Assembly (NCBI GenBank): GCA_001303585.1
Contig: LJTT01000025.1
Coordinates: 1-64,000 of the forward strand
Direction of reading: 5' to 3'
Length of the DNA stretch: 64,000 nt
Origin: Betaproteobacteria bacterium SG8_41
Lineage (GTDB): Bacteria; Pseudomonadota; Gammaproteobacteria; Burkholderiales; SG8-41
The notes under the pieces: generated by a model
Told to the model about the DNA's origin: nothing
What the model saw: the letters and a program-made list of their open reading frames with translations, nothing else
The model's database searches: none
Part shown: piece after piece, positions 34,983 through 44,730 of the stretch
Layout: the number at the start of each line of letters is the position of its first letter
Numbering within the stretch: the first letter of the stretch is position 1
Made by a program: the position numbers and the translations under genes

Positions 34983-35873
34983 ATGAAAAGAATCCTGTTG
35001 TTCCTAGGCACCAACATCGCCGTGTTGTTGGTGCTGTCCATCACGATGCGGCTGCTGGGGATCGAAGGCATCCTCGACCGGGAGGGAGTGGGCCTCGATT
35101 TGAACGCGCTCCTGGTGATGGCGGCGGTGATTGGCTTCGGCGGCTCGTTTATCTCGCTCCTGATCTCGAAGTGGTCGGCAAAGAGGATGACCGGGGCGCA
35201 TGTCATTGAGACGCCCACGAACACCACTGAGCGCTGGCTTTTCGACACGGTCAAGCGCCACGCCGACCAGGCGGGGATCGGTATGCCGGAGGTGGCGGTC
35301 TACGAGGCTCCAGAGATCAACGCTTTTGCGACGGGCTGGAACCGCAACAGCTCATTGGTTGCGGTGAGCACGGGATTGCTGCAGAACATGACGCAGGACG
35401 AGGCCGAGGCCGTCATTGGCCATGAAGTAAGCCACGTCGCGAACGGCGACATGGTGACGCTGGCGTTGATTCAGGGCGTGGTCAACACCTTCGTTATCTT
35501 CCTGTCGCGCGTGATCGGCCATGTGGTCGACCGTGTCGTATTCAAAGTCGAGCGCGGTCATGGCCCGGCATTCTGGATTACCGCGATCATCGCGCAGTTC
35601 ATCCTCGGGATTCTCGCCTCCATAATCGTTATGTGGTTCTCTCGCCAGCGCGAGTTCCGCGCGGACGCGGGCGGTGCATCACTCGCTGGCCGCCAGAAGA
35701 TGATCGCCGCGCTCGAGCGCCTCAAGCTGAATCATGAACAGCCGGCGCAGCTACCCGATCAGATTGCGGCCTTTGGCGTCTCGGGCGGTGTCGCGAAGGG
35801 CATCAAGCATCTTTTCATGTCCCATCCGCCCCTTGACGAGCGCATTGCGGCGTTGAGGGCACAGGCGCGATAG
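34983..35873 (+). CDS. htpX: Membrane zinc metalloprotease HtpX
   Basis: A 296-residue inner-membrane M48 protease. Transmembrane segments lie at about 5-22, 38-60, 160-178 and 195-217. The zinc site is HEVSH (about 144-148) with the third ligand in [13 protein letters not shown]. It degrades misfolded membrane proteins together with FtsH in well-studied bacteria. A strong bidirectional terminator follows 15 bases after the stop. Confidence 0.95.
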   Translation: MKRILLFLGTNIAVLLVLSITMRLLGIEGILDREGVGLDLNALLVMAAVIGFGGSFISLLISKWSAKRMTGAHVIETPTNTTERWLFDTVKRHADQAGIGMPEVAVYEAPEINAFATGWNRNSSLVAVSTGLLQNMTQDEAEAVIGHEVSHVANGDMVTLALIQGVVNTFVIFLSRVIGHVVDRVVFKVERGHGPAFWITAIIAQFILGILASIIVMWFSRQREFRADAGGASLAGRQKMIAALERLKLNHEQPAQLPDQIAAFGVSGGVAKGIKHLFMSHPPLDERIAALRAQAR

Positions 35874-35888
35874 AGGCGTCGCCATGAC

Positions 35889-35918
35889 AAAAAAGCCCGC
35901 TTGCGCGGGCTTTTTTTT
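35889..35918. terminator. Bidirectional Rho-independent terminator
   Basis: AAAAAAGCCCGC-TTGC-GCGGGCTTTTTT: a GC stem of 6 bp extended by A/T pairs, with T-runs on both strands. It separates convergent htpX and the large coiled-coil gene. Confidence 0.95.
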
Positions 35919-35963
35919 CGGCTTGGGTCTGCAGCTGATGCTTCGTCTTTTCCCTGGACGCCC

Positions 35964-38900
35964 CTATGGTAGCAGCACGGGTGTCCTGATATCACCGCGT
36001 ACCGCGAGATTGCCGCGACCGACGATGAGTGCTCCGGTGCCCACTTCGGCCCTGATGCGTCCGGTGAGCTCACCCCCCGGGTTGATCGTGACCTCGCCGT
36101 TTGCCCGCATGGGGCCTGAACCCAGCCGCAGGTGCTGGTAGGCGTATCGGGGACCGGCTACCTGGAGCGTGCCGGAAAGCTCGTTGAACAGGGTCTTGCC
36201 TCCCCGGATGCCATCAGTCAGCGGGGACTGAACGGCGCGCACGACGTCCACGTTGTTGAGCACGCCGTTCTCGATGTTGAAGGTTGCCTGCACACGCGGG
36301 TTGTCGAACAGGCCTTCGATGGTTTCGCTCTGGAGGGCGTAGGTCCCGTTCAGGTTCAAGCTACCGTTCGCCGTGAAAACGTTGGTGAAGACGCGAAGCA
36401 AATCCTTCAATTCCCCGTTTGACAGGTTGAAATCGCCTTCGAGCCGGAATCCGCGTTCCCAGGCTGCCGTAGCGGATCCCTTCAAGGTGCCGCGGCCCAT
36501 TCTGGCCTCAATCTTGCTGATGCGGGCTTGGCGACCTTCGATGACAGCCGTTGCCGCCAGGTCATCGAACGGAATGGCGGGTCCGAATGGGGGCTCCCAG
36601 CTGCCAGCCCGGAATTCGGCTTCCAGCGTTCTGCCCTTCGGGATCAGCTCAATGCTGAGCCTGCCGTCGAAAAGCGACGCCCGCTTCACAGTGCCGTCCG
36701 GCTCAAGGAGCAGATTCGCATTGAAACCAGGGATATCAATGCCGCGGAACGCGATCTTAACGGCGCGAAGCTTCAGGCGGCGCACGGTGAATGACTTTCC
36801 TCCGGCCGGGGGCTTGACCCAGCCCGGCAGGAGATGGAGGGATTTCTGGTCCGCTGACACGCCGATCAGATCGACTTCGTCGAAAGTGGCGGGCCCGCCA
36901 AGCAACTGCATCGGCGACGCGCTGACTTCGATTGTGCCGATCTTCATTTCCTCCAGTTGGCCGATGGCGATCCGTTCCAGCGTCAGAAGCGGCGACGGGA
37001 CGAGCGCATATCGCACTTCGCCGACCTTGACCGGCATGCCCAGACGCGCCGAGAGGGCGTTTTGGACGGCGGGCACATACACCGTCAGCGGCAGAAGGTG
37101 CACCAGCCCCAGGAAACCGACGATCAGTACGAGAAGACCGATGCCGCTTACCTTAAGCCAGTTGATCTTCTTCCCCGGTGCGCGAACGTGAAGGACTTCG
37201 ACCTCGCGTTCTTCCTTTTGCCGTTTCTTGCGCTCCGTGGCTGACGCTTTGGCGCGCGCGGCGGCGTCCTTGCGGTATCGCGCATCGGCCTCCATCTCCG
37301 CAACCTCGCGCGCTTTGAGCTCGGCCGCGACCCGCGCAGAAATTTCCTCCTGCGCTTTCTCGCGCAGCTCGCGCTCGTGCATGACGCGCGATACAGCTTC
37401 TGCCTTGGCGCGGTCCTCGGCATCCGCGCGGGCCCGGCGTTCCATTTCGGCTTTTGCTTCGGCCTCGGCCTTGGCCTGCGCTGCCGCATCGGCGATCGCC
37501 CGCGCCTGGGCCATTGCCTGCTCCGCCCTGCGCGCGATCGCTTCTGCTTCCATGCGCTGCTGGCGACCGCGGTTCGATTCGTCGGTCTCGCGCGCCTGGC
37601 GGTCGGCGTCCTCGCGCGCCTTCCGCGCAACCTCTGCCTGGTGCAACGCCTCTTCCAGCGCTTTCTTTTCGGCAGCAGCCTTCGCGGCGAGCTCGGCCTG
37701 TACCCTGCGCTCGGTTTCTTCGCGTGCCTGGCGCTCCGCGGCGACCTTTGCTTCGGCCTCTTCGCGCGCCTTGCGCTCCTGCTCGATCATCTCCTGGACT
37801 TCCGCCCGGGCGCGCGTTTCTGCTTCTGCCTTGGCTTTTTCGAGCGCCTCTTCGCGGGTCTTGCGTTCGGTTTCGGCCTTGGCCTCGACTTCTTCGCGGG
37901 CGCGGCGTTCGGCTGCAAGCTTGGATTCCGCCTCCTCGCGCACGCGCCGCTCTGACTCCGATCTCGCCAGGGCTTCCTCGCGCGCGCGCTGCGCCTGCTC
38001 CTGCAGGTCCTTCAGCTGTGCCTTCGCACGCCGGTCGGCTTCTTCGCGTCCCTGGCGTTCGCGTTCCTCGCGCGCCCGGTATTCCTCCTCTTCGCGCTGA
38101 CGCGCCTCGGCTTCTTCACGCGCCCGCCGCTCGGCTTCTTCGCGCGCCTTGCTTTCCGCGACTGCCTTGGCCTTGGCCTCCTCGAGCGCTTTCATGGCGG
38201 TTTCCACGCGCGCCTGAGCCTCGGCATCTCCGCCGACGGATTTCATCGCCGCCTGCATCTCGGCCTCGTGCCTCGCCCGCGCAGCGGCTTCCGCCATCGC
38301 TCGCGCTTCTACTACCGCGTCTTCCGCAGCCTTGGCGCGCGCCTCGGCTTCTTCACGCGCCTTGCGTTCGCGCTCCTCCCGCTCCTTGGTTTCGGCTTCG
38401 ACTTTTATGCGCTGCTCGGCCTCTTCCTTGGCGCGTTTTTCCGCTTTGGCGAGCGCGTCCTGGAGCGCTTTGAGCTGGGCCTCGACCGCGGTCTTCGCCT
38501 TGGTCTCGGCGGCGGCTACTGCCTGCGCCTCTTCCTCAGCGCGTGCCCGCTCCTCGGCTTCTGCACGCGCCTTGGCTTCCGAAGCGGCCCGTTGCTCGGC
38601 ATCCGCCTTGGCGCGCATTTCGGCTTCTGCACGCGCCTTGGCTTCGGCGTCGGCGCGCGCCTTCTCTGCCATCGCGGCCTTCACCCTGGCTTCGGCTTCC
38701 GCGCGGGCCTTGGCGTCTGCCGCGGCTGTTGCCTCGGCCTCTGCTTTTGTCCGCGCTTCAGAGGCGGCTTTCGCCGCTGCTTGCGCTTTGAGCTTTGCCT
38801 CGGTTTCAGCCTTGGCTTTGGCTTCTGCCATCGCCCGAGCGCGCGCTTCAGCCTCCTGGCGGACTTTCGCTTCCGCGGCAGCCCGCGCGGCGGCCTGGGC

Positions 38901-39299
38901 TCTGGCTTTCGCCTGCGCCTCCGCCTTCGACCGCTGCTCGGCTTCGGCATTGAGCTTTGCCATCGCGCTCGGCGAGGTAAAGTCCAGGTCCTCGCCCTCG
39001 TCCCTCGCCGGAGGCGGGGAGGCGGGAGCGCTGGCAACGGTCATCTTGGGCTGGGTCGGCGTGTCCCGGGTGCGAACCGGGGAGGAAAAGATCCTGATAT
39101 AGCCGTCAGCGACGAGCTTGTTGACCGCTTCCTCGAGCTTGTTCGCCGGAATCCCCGATTTTCCGACGAGATCGGAAAACGTGGACTTGCCGTCAACGGC
39201 CAGAAACACGACCCCAAGCTCGCGCGGCAGCTTGATCGTCTTGTTCTTGACTTCCAGGACGCCCTTGGACGTCTTGGTGAACACGGTTTGTGGATGCAT
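35964..39299 (-). CDS. Large Ala/Lys/Glu-rich coiled-coil protein with AsmA-like C-terminal domain
   Basis: An 1111-residue protein in four parts. (1) Residues 1-75: a small helical module similar to that of the response regulator at 28707. (2) About 115-700: an almost unbroken heptad-like run of Ala, Lys, Glu and Arg (AKAEAEAKAR-type repeats), a very long charged coiled coil. (3) About 713-735: one transmembrane helix (LKVSGIGLLVLIVGFLGLVH). (4) About 740-1111: an AsmA-like domain (TLERIAIGQLEEMKIGTIEV; LKDLLRVFTNVFTANGSLNL; TDGIRGGKTLFNELSG). AsmA proteins work at the envelope, often in lipid transport. The layout puts the coil in the cytoplasm and the AsmA part in the periplasm. Confidence 0.85.
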   Translation of the reverse strand: MHPQTVFTKTSKGVLEVKNKTIKLPRELGVVFLAVDGKSTFSDLVGKSGIPANKLEEAVNKLVADGYIRIFSSPVRTRDTPTQPKMTVASAPASPPPARDEGEDLDFTSPSAMAKLNAEAEQRSKAEAQAKARAQAAARAAAEAKVRQEAEARARAMAEAKAKAETEAKLKAQAAAKAASEARTKAEAEATAAADAKARAEAEARVKAAMAEKARADAEAKARAEAEMRAKADAEQRAASEAKARAEAEERARAEEEAQAVAAAETKAKTAVEAQLKALQDALAKAEKRAKEEAEQRIKVEAETKEREERERKAREEAEARAKAAEDAVVEARAMAEAAARARHEAEMQAAMKSVGGDAEAQARVETAMKALEEAKAKAVAESKAREEAERRAREEAEARQREEEEYRAREERERQGREEADRRAKAQLKDLQEQAQRAREEALARSESERRVREEAESKLAAERRAREEVEAKAETERKTREEALEKAKAEAETRARAEVQEMIEQERKAREEAEAKVAAERQAREETERRVQAELAAKAAAEKKALEEALHQAEVARKAREDADRQARETDESNRGRQQRMEAEAIARRAEQAMAQARAIADAAAQAKAEAEAKAEMERRARADAEDRAKAEAVSRVMHERELREKAQEEISARVAAELKAREVAEMEADARYRKDAAARAKASATERKKRQKEEREVEVLHVRAPGKKINWLKVSGIGLLVLIVGFLGLVHLLPLTVYVPAVQNALSARLGMPVKVGEVRYALVPSPLLTLERIAIGQLEEMKIGTIEVSASPMQLLGGPATFDEVDLIGVSADQKSLHLLPGWVKPPAGGKSFTVRRLKLRAVKIAFRGIDIPGFNANLLLEPDGTVKRASLFDGRLSIELIPKGRTLEAEFRAGSWEPPFGPAIPFDDLAATAVIEGRQARISKIEARMGRGTLKGSATAAWERGFRLEGDFNLSNGELKDLLRVFTNVFTANGSLNLNGTYALQSETIEGLFDNPRVQATFNIENGVLNNVDVVRAVQSPLTDGIRGGKTLFNELSGTLQVAGPRYAYQHLRLGSGPMRANGEVTINPGGELTGRIRAEVGTGALIVGRGNLAVRGDIRTPVLLP

Positions 39300-39528
39300 A
39301 ACTCGCGATTTTTTCGCTTACTTTAAGTTCGCGCAATGTCAGGGGCCACAGTTGCGCATCGCGACACACTTTCTGGTGACCGCAGTGGACCTAGTTGACG
39401 GTGCGCTGCTCAACGCGATCTCTTTCGAATCCTGCGTGATATCGGTCACTGCTGCAATCGGCGCATTATAGTCTAATAGTGCGCTAAATCTCTATCGTAC
39501 ATGGTGTTTTGTATGCCGAAAGTCATTG

Positions 39529-40488
39529 ATGAGTGACCGGCGCAACGAGTACGACGTCACCAATAGCGTCGATACCACCAGTCCGGCGGACGTCTCCGAC
39601 ACGGTCCGGGACATCTACCAGGATCTCTACCAGAAAGACGCACCCGGGAATCTCGGCCAGGCCTTTTCCGACCTGGGCCTCCTCTATCAGGGGAAGTACA
39701 ACGGATTCCATGAGTGCGAGACGGATTACCACGACCTGCAGCATGTGCTGGATGTCACGCTGGCCATGGCCCGGCTGCTGGACGGCTGCGTGCGCAGCAC
39801 CAGGGCGAATTCGGTCAGCGAACGGCTGTTCCGGTTCGGCGTCATCACCGCGCTCTATCACGATTGCGGCTACATCCGGCATCGCAAGGACACCAAGCAC
39901 GGGAACGGCGCTGAATACACCGCAATCCATGTCTCGCGCGGCGCGCGTTTTCTCGAGGAATACATGCCGAAGATCGGCATGGCGGACCTCGCGCGTGCGG
40001 CAGCCAGGACGATCCATTTCACGGGGTATGAGGTGGCGGTGGACAAGATCCGCGTGCCGGGTCCCGAGTTCCGGCTCATTGGCAATCTCCTGGGCAGCGC
40101 CGATATCCTCGCCCAGATGGCCGATCGCTGCTACCTCGAGAAGTGCTACGACCGGCTCTATCCCGAATTCGTTCTCGGCGGTATTGCACGCAAGCGCGGA
40201 CCGGACGGGTCCGAGCAGGTCTTGTTTGCTTCAGCCGCCGAACTGATCTTCAAGACGCCGCTCTTCTACCAGGGCGCGAGCAGGCGCCTGCGGCAGGATT
40301 TGGGCGGTTGCTACAACTACATAGAAAAGCACTTTGGCGGGCAGAATCTCTACTTCGACGAGCTCGAAAAGAACATCAACCACGCGCGTGCGATCGCGGC
40401 CGAAGGCGACATTTCGATGCTACGCAGGCGCCCGCCCGCGCAGGAAGAGAACGAAGAAAATTCAGATCCGCAGCTGCGGCTTATCTAG
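39529..40488 (+). CDS. HD-domain (metal-dependent phosphohydrolase-like) protein
   Basis: A 319-residue soluble protein. Metal-site motifs of the HD/PDEase fold are visible: ETDYHDLQHVLDVTLAMARL (about 65-85), ALYHDCGYIRH (about 108-118), and a later His in RTIHFTG and Asp in GSADILAQMADR. This pattern resembles cyclic-nucleotide phosphodiesterase or (p)ppGpp-hydrolase-like HD proteins, but the substrate cannot be told. A TTG at 39526 adjoins the chosen ATG. The 229-bp gap upstream shows no gene. Confidence 0.8.
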   Translation: MSDRRNEYDVTNSVDTTSPADVSDTVRDIYQDLYQKDAPGNLGQAFSDLGLLYQGKYNGFHECETDYHDLQHVLDVTLAMARLLDGCVRSTRANSVSERLFRFGVITALYHDCGYIRHRKDTKHGNGAEYTAIHVSRGARFLEEYMPKIGMADLARAAARTIHFTGYEVAVDKIRVPGPEFRLIGNLLGSADILAQMADRCYLEKCYDRLYPEFVLGGIARKRGPDGSEQVLFASAAELIFKTPLFYQGASRRLRQDLGGCYNYIEKHFGGQNLYFDELEKNINHARAIAAEGDISMLRRRPPAQEENEENSDPQLRLI

Positions 40489-40499
40489 CTGGAAGCGTG

Positions 40500-40600
40500 G
40501 CTCATGACGGGTGACCGGTCACTGGCACCAGCGACAAGACATTCTCGCGGCAGCACTACGACCCTTTTCCGTGTGCTTCCGTGGTTAATGATCAGGCAAC
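40500..40600. repeat. Junction repeats between convergent HD-domain and oxidoreductase genes
   Basis: GGGTGACCGGTCACTGGCAC (about 40509-40528) follows the HD-gene stop. Read along the oxidoreductase strand, CATTAACCACGGAAGCACAC lies just after its stop (about 40571-40590 on the plus strand). The CACGGAAGCACACGGA type recurs at 46644-46724. Confidence 0.6.
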
Positions 40601-41587
40601 GGTCAGCAGTATCTTGCCGATATGCTGGCTCGATTCCATCAGCGCGTGCGCCTTGGCCGCCTCGGCAAGCGGAAAAGTCTGGCGCGTCACCACGCGGATG
40701 CGCCCGCTCGCGATGTGCGGCCACACCTTCGCCTCGAGCTCCTGTGCGATTTTGGCCTTGAATGCGGCAGGACGGCTGCGCAGCGTCGAGCCGGTGTAGA
40801 CGAGACGCTTGAGCATCACCGGCATCAGGTTGATCTCCACCTTCGAGCCCAGGGCGAAGGCGAGCTGAACGATGCGCGCATCATGGCTGGCTGCCTTGAA
40901 ATTGCGCTCAATGTTCGGGCCGCCCACGATATCGAGAATGACGTTGGCGCCGCCCTCGTTGCGCACGACTTCCACGAAGTCCTCGCGCTGGTAGTCCACG
41001 ACCCGATCGGCGCCCAGATCGTGGCAGATCCGGCAGCGTTCCTCGGGGCTGTCGGTGGCGATTACTCTCGCCCCGAATGCCTTGCCCAGCTGGATGGCGG
41101 TCGTGCCAATGCCGCCGGCGCCGCCGTGCACGAGCAGCGTTTCGTCGCTGGCGAGGCCGACGCCCATGAAGATATTGCTCCACACTGTGAAGAACGTCTC
41201 CGGCAGTCCGCCGGCATCCTGCAGACCGACCGTTTCCGGAATCGGCAGGCAGTGACGGGCGTCGACGGCGCAATACTCCGCGTAGCCACCGCCGTTGGTA
41301 AGGGCGGCAACCTTGTCGCCGACGTTCCAACGCGCGGCCTGACTGCCCAGCGCCACGACCTCGCCGGAGATTTCGAGTCCCAGCAGATCGCTGGCTCCTG
41401 CGGGCGCCGGGTAGACGCCTTTGCGTTGCCACAGGTCCGGGCCGTTGACCCCGGCAGCGGCAACCTTGACCAGGACGTCGCCGGGCTCGAGGTTGGGCAA
41501 GGGGCGTTCACCGGGCTGCAGCGCCTCGGGGCCGCCGGGGGTTGCGGCTGCGACGACCTTCATCGTTGCGGGCAGGCTATTGCTCAT
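40592..41587 (-). CDS. Zinc-independent quinone oxidoreductase-like MDR dehydrogenase
   Basis: A 331-residue MDR protein of the NAD(P)H:quinone oxidoreductase/PIG3-like branch: GVNGPDLWQRKGVYPAPAGA, GLEISGEVVALG, and the nucleotide site VHGGAGGIGTTAIQLGKAFG. The structural zinc cysteines of alcohol dehydrogenases are absent. The start at 41587 was chosen for the GAGGAG site; a longer frame begins at 41605. It lies downstream of the acyl-CoA ligase on the same strand and may be co-transcribed. Confidence 0.88.
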   Translation of the reverse strand: MSNSLPATMKVVAAATPGGPEALQPGERPLPNLEPGDVLVKVAAAGVNGPDLWQRKGVYPAPAGASDLLGLEISGEVVALGSQAARWNVGDKVAALTNGGGYAEYCAVDARHCLPIPETVGLQDAGGLPETFFTVWSNIFMGVGLASDETLLVHGGAGGIGTTAIQLGKAFGARVIATDSPEERCRICHDLGADRVVDYQREDFVEVVRNEGGANVILDIVGGPNIERNFKAASHDARIVQLAFALGSKVEINLMPVMLKRLVYTGSTLRSRPAAFKAKIAQELEAKVWPHIASGRIRVVTRQTFPLAEAAKAHALMESSQHIGKILLTVA

Positions 41588-41665
41588 ATTCTCCTCGTCA
41601 GTCATGAAGGCGCTCTACAGATGCCCCGCGTCCGGCTTGCCACGCCGCGCGGTTCTGCCGGGCTC

Positions 41666-43147
41666 TTAAGCTCCTGCGGCAATTTTCTTGAGCGCCTGCC
41701 GGTCGATCTTACCCACGCGGTTTTCCGGCAATGCGTCGAGAATCGTGACGCGGGCCGGCACCCAGGAGTTGGGGAGCCGGGATGCGACCGCATCCTTCAG
41801 ATCACGCTCCGGAACATTCTGCCCCTTGTGGATGGTAACGTAAGCCACTGCTACTTCACCAAGGTCGGGGTCCGGCGCGCCCACCACGCAGCAGGCGCGA
41901 ACCGCAGGGTGCGCCGTGAGCGCCTCCTCGATCCGGCCGGGTGAAAGATTTTCGCCGCCGCGGATGATGATGTCTTTCAGTCTTCCCGTGACCGTCAGAT
42001 ATCCCTCGGCATCGAGCTGGCCCAGGTCGCCCGTGCGCAGCCAGCCGTGCCGTACGCTGGGGCCGTCGGCCTGGGCGTTGGCTGGAACGTAGCCCTTCAT
42101 GACCGAGGGCCCCGCGATACAGATCTCGCCCTCGGTGTCCGGCGCCAATTCGTGTTCCGTCCCCGGAGCGAAGATGGTGACACGCTGTCCGTAGAGCGCG
42201 GTGCCTACCGTGCCGACCTTGCGCGCGGCGGGCGGGTTCATGGTGCAGGTGCAGGTGGCCTCCGAGAGCCCGTACGACATCACGAGCGGCACCCCGAGGT
42301 GGGCTTCGATCTTGCGATGGAGTTCCGCGTTGAGGGGCGCCGCGCCGCCGCGTGCAAAGCGCAGGCTCGAGAGTGAGCCGGGCGGCGGCGTGAAGGAGAG
42401 CAGCCGCGCGTAATGCGTCGGCACGCCGGTAAAGTAGGTTGGCCGATGCCGGATGATCTCCGCGAAAAAGGTTTCGGCGCGGAAATGCCCAAGCACGACG
42501 ACCGATGCCCCGCACGACCACGGCACGATGAGCTGATTGTTGACGCCGTTGGTGTGATGCATGGGCATGTTGTGCAGCACCCGGTCAGCAGGGGTGATGG
42601 CCGTGCGCTCGACGATGCCGCGGGCATTGGACAGCAGGTTGCCGTGCGTTAGCAGCACCGCCTTGGGATGGCCCGTGCTGCCCGAGGTCAGCACGAGCAG
42701 CGCGTCATCCTCGGGGCGGAGGTCCTCGATGAGGCGGGGCTTCGCCTGTGCGGCATCCTCCAGCCGCAATATCGCGCGAGGGTTCGCCGCGGCAGCGAGC
42801 GGAAAGTGCGTCGCGTCTGCAAGGATCCGCCCGATGCCGGCGCTCTGCAGCCGTGCCCCGAGCTCTGCAGCCGCGAGCCGCTCGTCGAGCACGCAAACCG
42901 CTCCCCCCGCGGCCATGACCCCGAGCACCGCGGAAGCCGCCGCGGCCGTCCGGCCGGCGAGCAGGCCGACCCGCTCGCCGCGTTTCAGCCCGGAGGCGAG
43001 CAGCAGGCCCGCCACGCGCGCGATATCTTCCTCCAGCTGCGCGTAGTCGAGGCAACGTTCGTCGGTCCACAATGCCTGCCGGGTACGGATCGCTGGGTCG
43101 CGCGCAGCGGCGAGGACCAGCTCGGGAATGGATGCGGCGTTCATCAT
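41666..43147 (-). CDS. AMP-forming acyl-CoA synthetase/ligase
   Basis: A 493-residue ANL-superfamily enzyme that activates a carboxylic acid with ATP and CoA. The phosphate loop is LTSGSTGHPKAVLLTHGN (about 153-170), the adenine motif is MSYGLSEATCTC, the hinge is GWLRTGDLGQLDAEGYLTVT, and the C-terminal catalytic Lys lies in LPENRVGKIDRQALKK. The best-known relatives act on malonate, oxalate or medium-chain acids; the substrate cannot be fixed here. It is divergent from the decayed deacetylase gene. Confidence 0.9.
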   Translation of the reverse strand: MMNAASIPELVLAAARDPAIRTRQALWTDERCLDYAQLEEDIARVAGLLLASGLKRGERVGLLAGRTAAAASAVLGVMAAGGAVCVLDERLAAAELGARLQSAGIGRILADATHFPLAAAANPRAILRLEDAAQAKPRLIEDLRPEDDALLVLTSGSTGHPKAVLLTHGNLLSNARGIVERTAITPADRVLHNMPMHHTNGVNNQLIVPWSCGASVVVLGHFRAETFFAEIIRHRPTYFTGVPTHYARLLSFTPPPGSLSSLRFARGGAAPLNAELHRKIEAHLGVPLVMSYGLSEATCTCTMNPPAARKVGTVGTALYGQRVTIFAPGTEHELAPDTEGEICIAGPSVMKGYVPANAQADGPSVRHGWLRTGDLGQLDAEGYLTVTGRLKDIIIRGGENLSPGRIEEALTAHPAVRACCVVGAPDPDLGEVAVAYVTIHKGQNVPERDLKDAVASRLPNSWVPARVTILDALPENRVGKIDRQALKKIAAGA

Positions 43148-43224
43148 GGGGCGCTGCGAGTGTATGGTAAGTTCATCCTCCGCTCAACCTGCGGGCGGCG
43201 TGCTCGCCAGAAGAACCGAATCGG

Positions 43225-44020
43225 TCTCCCAACTTGTACCGTGGCATTTCCGCTACGATTATTCTCCTCTTGCCGAACGCATGGATCACAGCTGGCCGGG
43301 GGCAAGCGGCTCGCGTTCTGCATCACGACCAATGTCGAGGTATTCACTCCCGGCAAGGGGCGCGGGCGCGATCGTGCCAAGCATGGCGAGCCGCAGACGC
43401 AGCGCAACTATCTCTGGCGCGACTATGGCAACCGGTGGCATTTGGCGGCTGTTCGATCTTGCAGAGGAACTGGGCATGCGGCTTGCCCACAACGCGAACA
43501 GCCTGCCCGACGAGCACGCGCCGCAGATCATGGAACGCATACGGCGGCGGGGCGACGAAATCGTGGGGCACGGCCGCGCGAACTCGGAAAATTTGCACGA
43601 TTTTCGCTGGGAGGCCGACGAAGCGCGCGTGATTCGCAAGGTAACCGAAACCTTCGCGCGGGACTAAGGAAAACCATACCAAGGGATGGATGAGCGCCGG
43701 TGCCTACGAGAATCCCTGGACGCCGGACTTGTCCAGAGAGGCGGGTTACGCCTACATCGTGGACTGGCCGCACGATGACCAGCCGATCTGCATGCGCGCG
43801 CTCCGGCCCGATCCTGTCCGTGCCGTACCCGGTTGAGCTCAACGATTCATCGCAAGTCATTCAGCGGCAGCACACGGGCCGTGAATTCTGCGACATGCTG
43901 GTAGACCAGTTCGAGGAGATGGTCGAGCAGAGCGCGAGGCGTCTGCTCGTGTGCAACATCTCGATTCATCCCTACGTCTTCGGTTATCCCTTTCGGCTGC
44001 GGCCATCAGGCGGTGAACGC
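43225..44020 (+). pseudogene. Decayed polysaccharide deacetylase-family gene (several frameshifts)
   Basis: Consecutive pieces of one protein lie in different frames: YRGISATIILLLPN (near 43236), RLAFCITTNVEVFTPGKGRG and QRNYLWRDYGNR (about 43306-43435), GIWRLFDLAEELGMRLAHNA and DEIVGHGRANSENLHDFRW (about 43440-43660), GWMSAGAYENPWTPDLSR and YIVDWPHDDQP (about 43685-43795), and VPYPVELNDSS then LLVCNISIHPYVFGYPFRLR (about 43820-44000). Together they match the allantoinase (PuuE)-like branch of the deacetylase family. At least three or four frameshifts are needed, and the 3' end runs into the opposing hydratase gene. Confidence 0.82.
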
Positions 44021-44710
44021 GACAGAGAGCGAGCCGACCGGCTCGAGCGTGAACAGGATCCGGTCGCCGGTCTCGACCCAAAGCGGTGGCGTAATCGAGC
44101 CCGTGATGATGATATCGCCGGCGCGAAGGCGCTCGTCAAACGCCGCCAGCACGTCGGCCACGTGCCGCACGATACCGATGAGTTCTCCGGTAAGTGCCTG
44201 CGGGTCGGTGGTGCGGGCGACTTCGTGTCCGCCTCGCGACACGCGGCAAGTCAGGCCGTCCAGCCTGCAGCCTGCCCGTGAGGGGTCGCGCGGGCCGACG
44301 ATTACGTGGCGCTGGTAGATGTCCGCAGCCAGTATCTTCTGCACGTCGTCGGGCGGAAACTCGAGATCGGCGATTTCGATCGCGGGGCCCAGGCCGGCGA
44401 TCGCCGCAACGGCTGCATCGCGCCCGCCGCCACCGGGGAGGTCCGCGCCCATGTGAACGGCGATTTCGGCTTCCGCCACCGGTTTGGCCCAGTGCCCGAC
44501 GGGGATGGATGCGCCAGAACGCACCAGGGCGCTTTGCAGTAGAAAACCCACCAGTGGCGCGTCGATCCCCAGTTTTTGCATCGCAGCTGGCGCGCCGAAT
44601 CCGACTTTCCAGCCGAGGGATTTTTCGCCGGCGGCGATGCGCTGCGCGCGCAGCGCCAGCTGCGCGCACATGCCATTCGCGATACGCGGATCAATCGACG
44701 CGGCGCTCAT
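44006..44710 (-). CDS. 2-keto-4-pentenoate hydratase/fumarylacetoacetate-hydrolase-superfamily protein
   Basis: A 234-residue protein similar to MhpD/XylJ-type hydratases and related decarboxylases: AAGEKSLGWKVGFGAPAAMQ near the N-terminus, EAEIAVHMGADL with acidic metal ligands, IEIADLEF, and GDIIITGSITPPLWV near the end. These enzymes hydrate 2-hydroxypentadienoate-like compounds in aromatic meta-cleavage. The start at 44710 fits the family. It follows the cupin gene with 20 bases between and is probably the last gene of the operon. Confidence 0.85.
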   Translation of the reverse strand: MSAASIDPRIANGMCAQLALRAQRIAAGEKSLGWKVGFGAPAAMQKLGIDAPLVGFLLQSALVRSGASIPVGHWAKPVAEAEIAVHMGADLPGGGGRDAAVAAIAGLGPAIEIADLEFPPDDVQKILAADIYQRHVIVGPRDPSRAGCRLDGLTCRVSRGGHEVARTTDPQALTGELIGIVRHVADVLAAFDERLRAGDIIITGSITPPLWVETGDRILFTLEPVGSLSVAFTA

Positions 44711-44730
44711 CCCGTTAACCTTGCGGTGGC

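Noticed and set aside
37228-39326. Several plus-strand Ala/Ser/Arg-rich open frames of 250-350 codons
   Set aside because: They are mirror frames of the repetitive coiled-coil gene on the minus strand, and their composition is explained by the GCG/GCC/CTC repeats.
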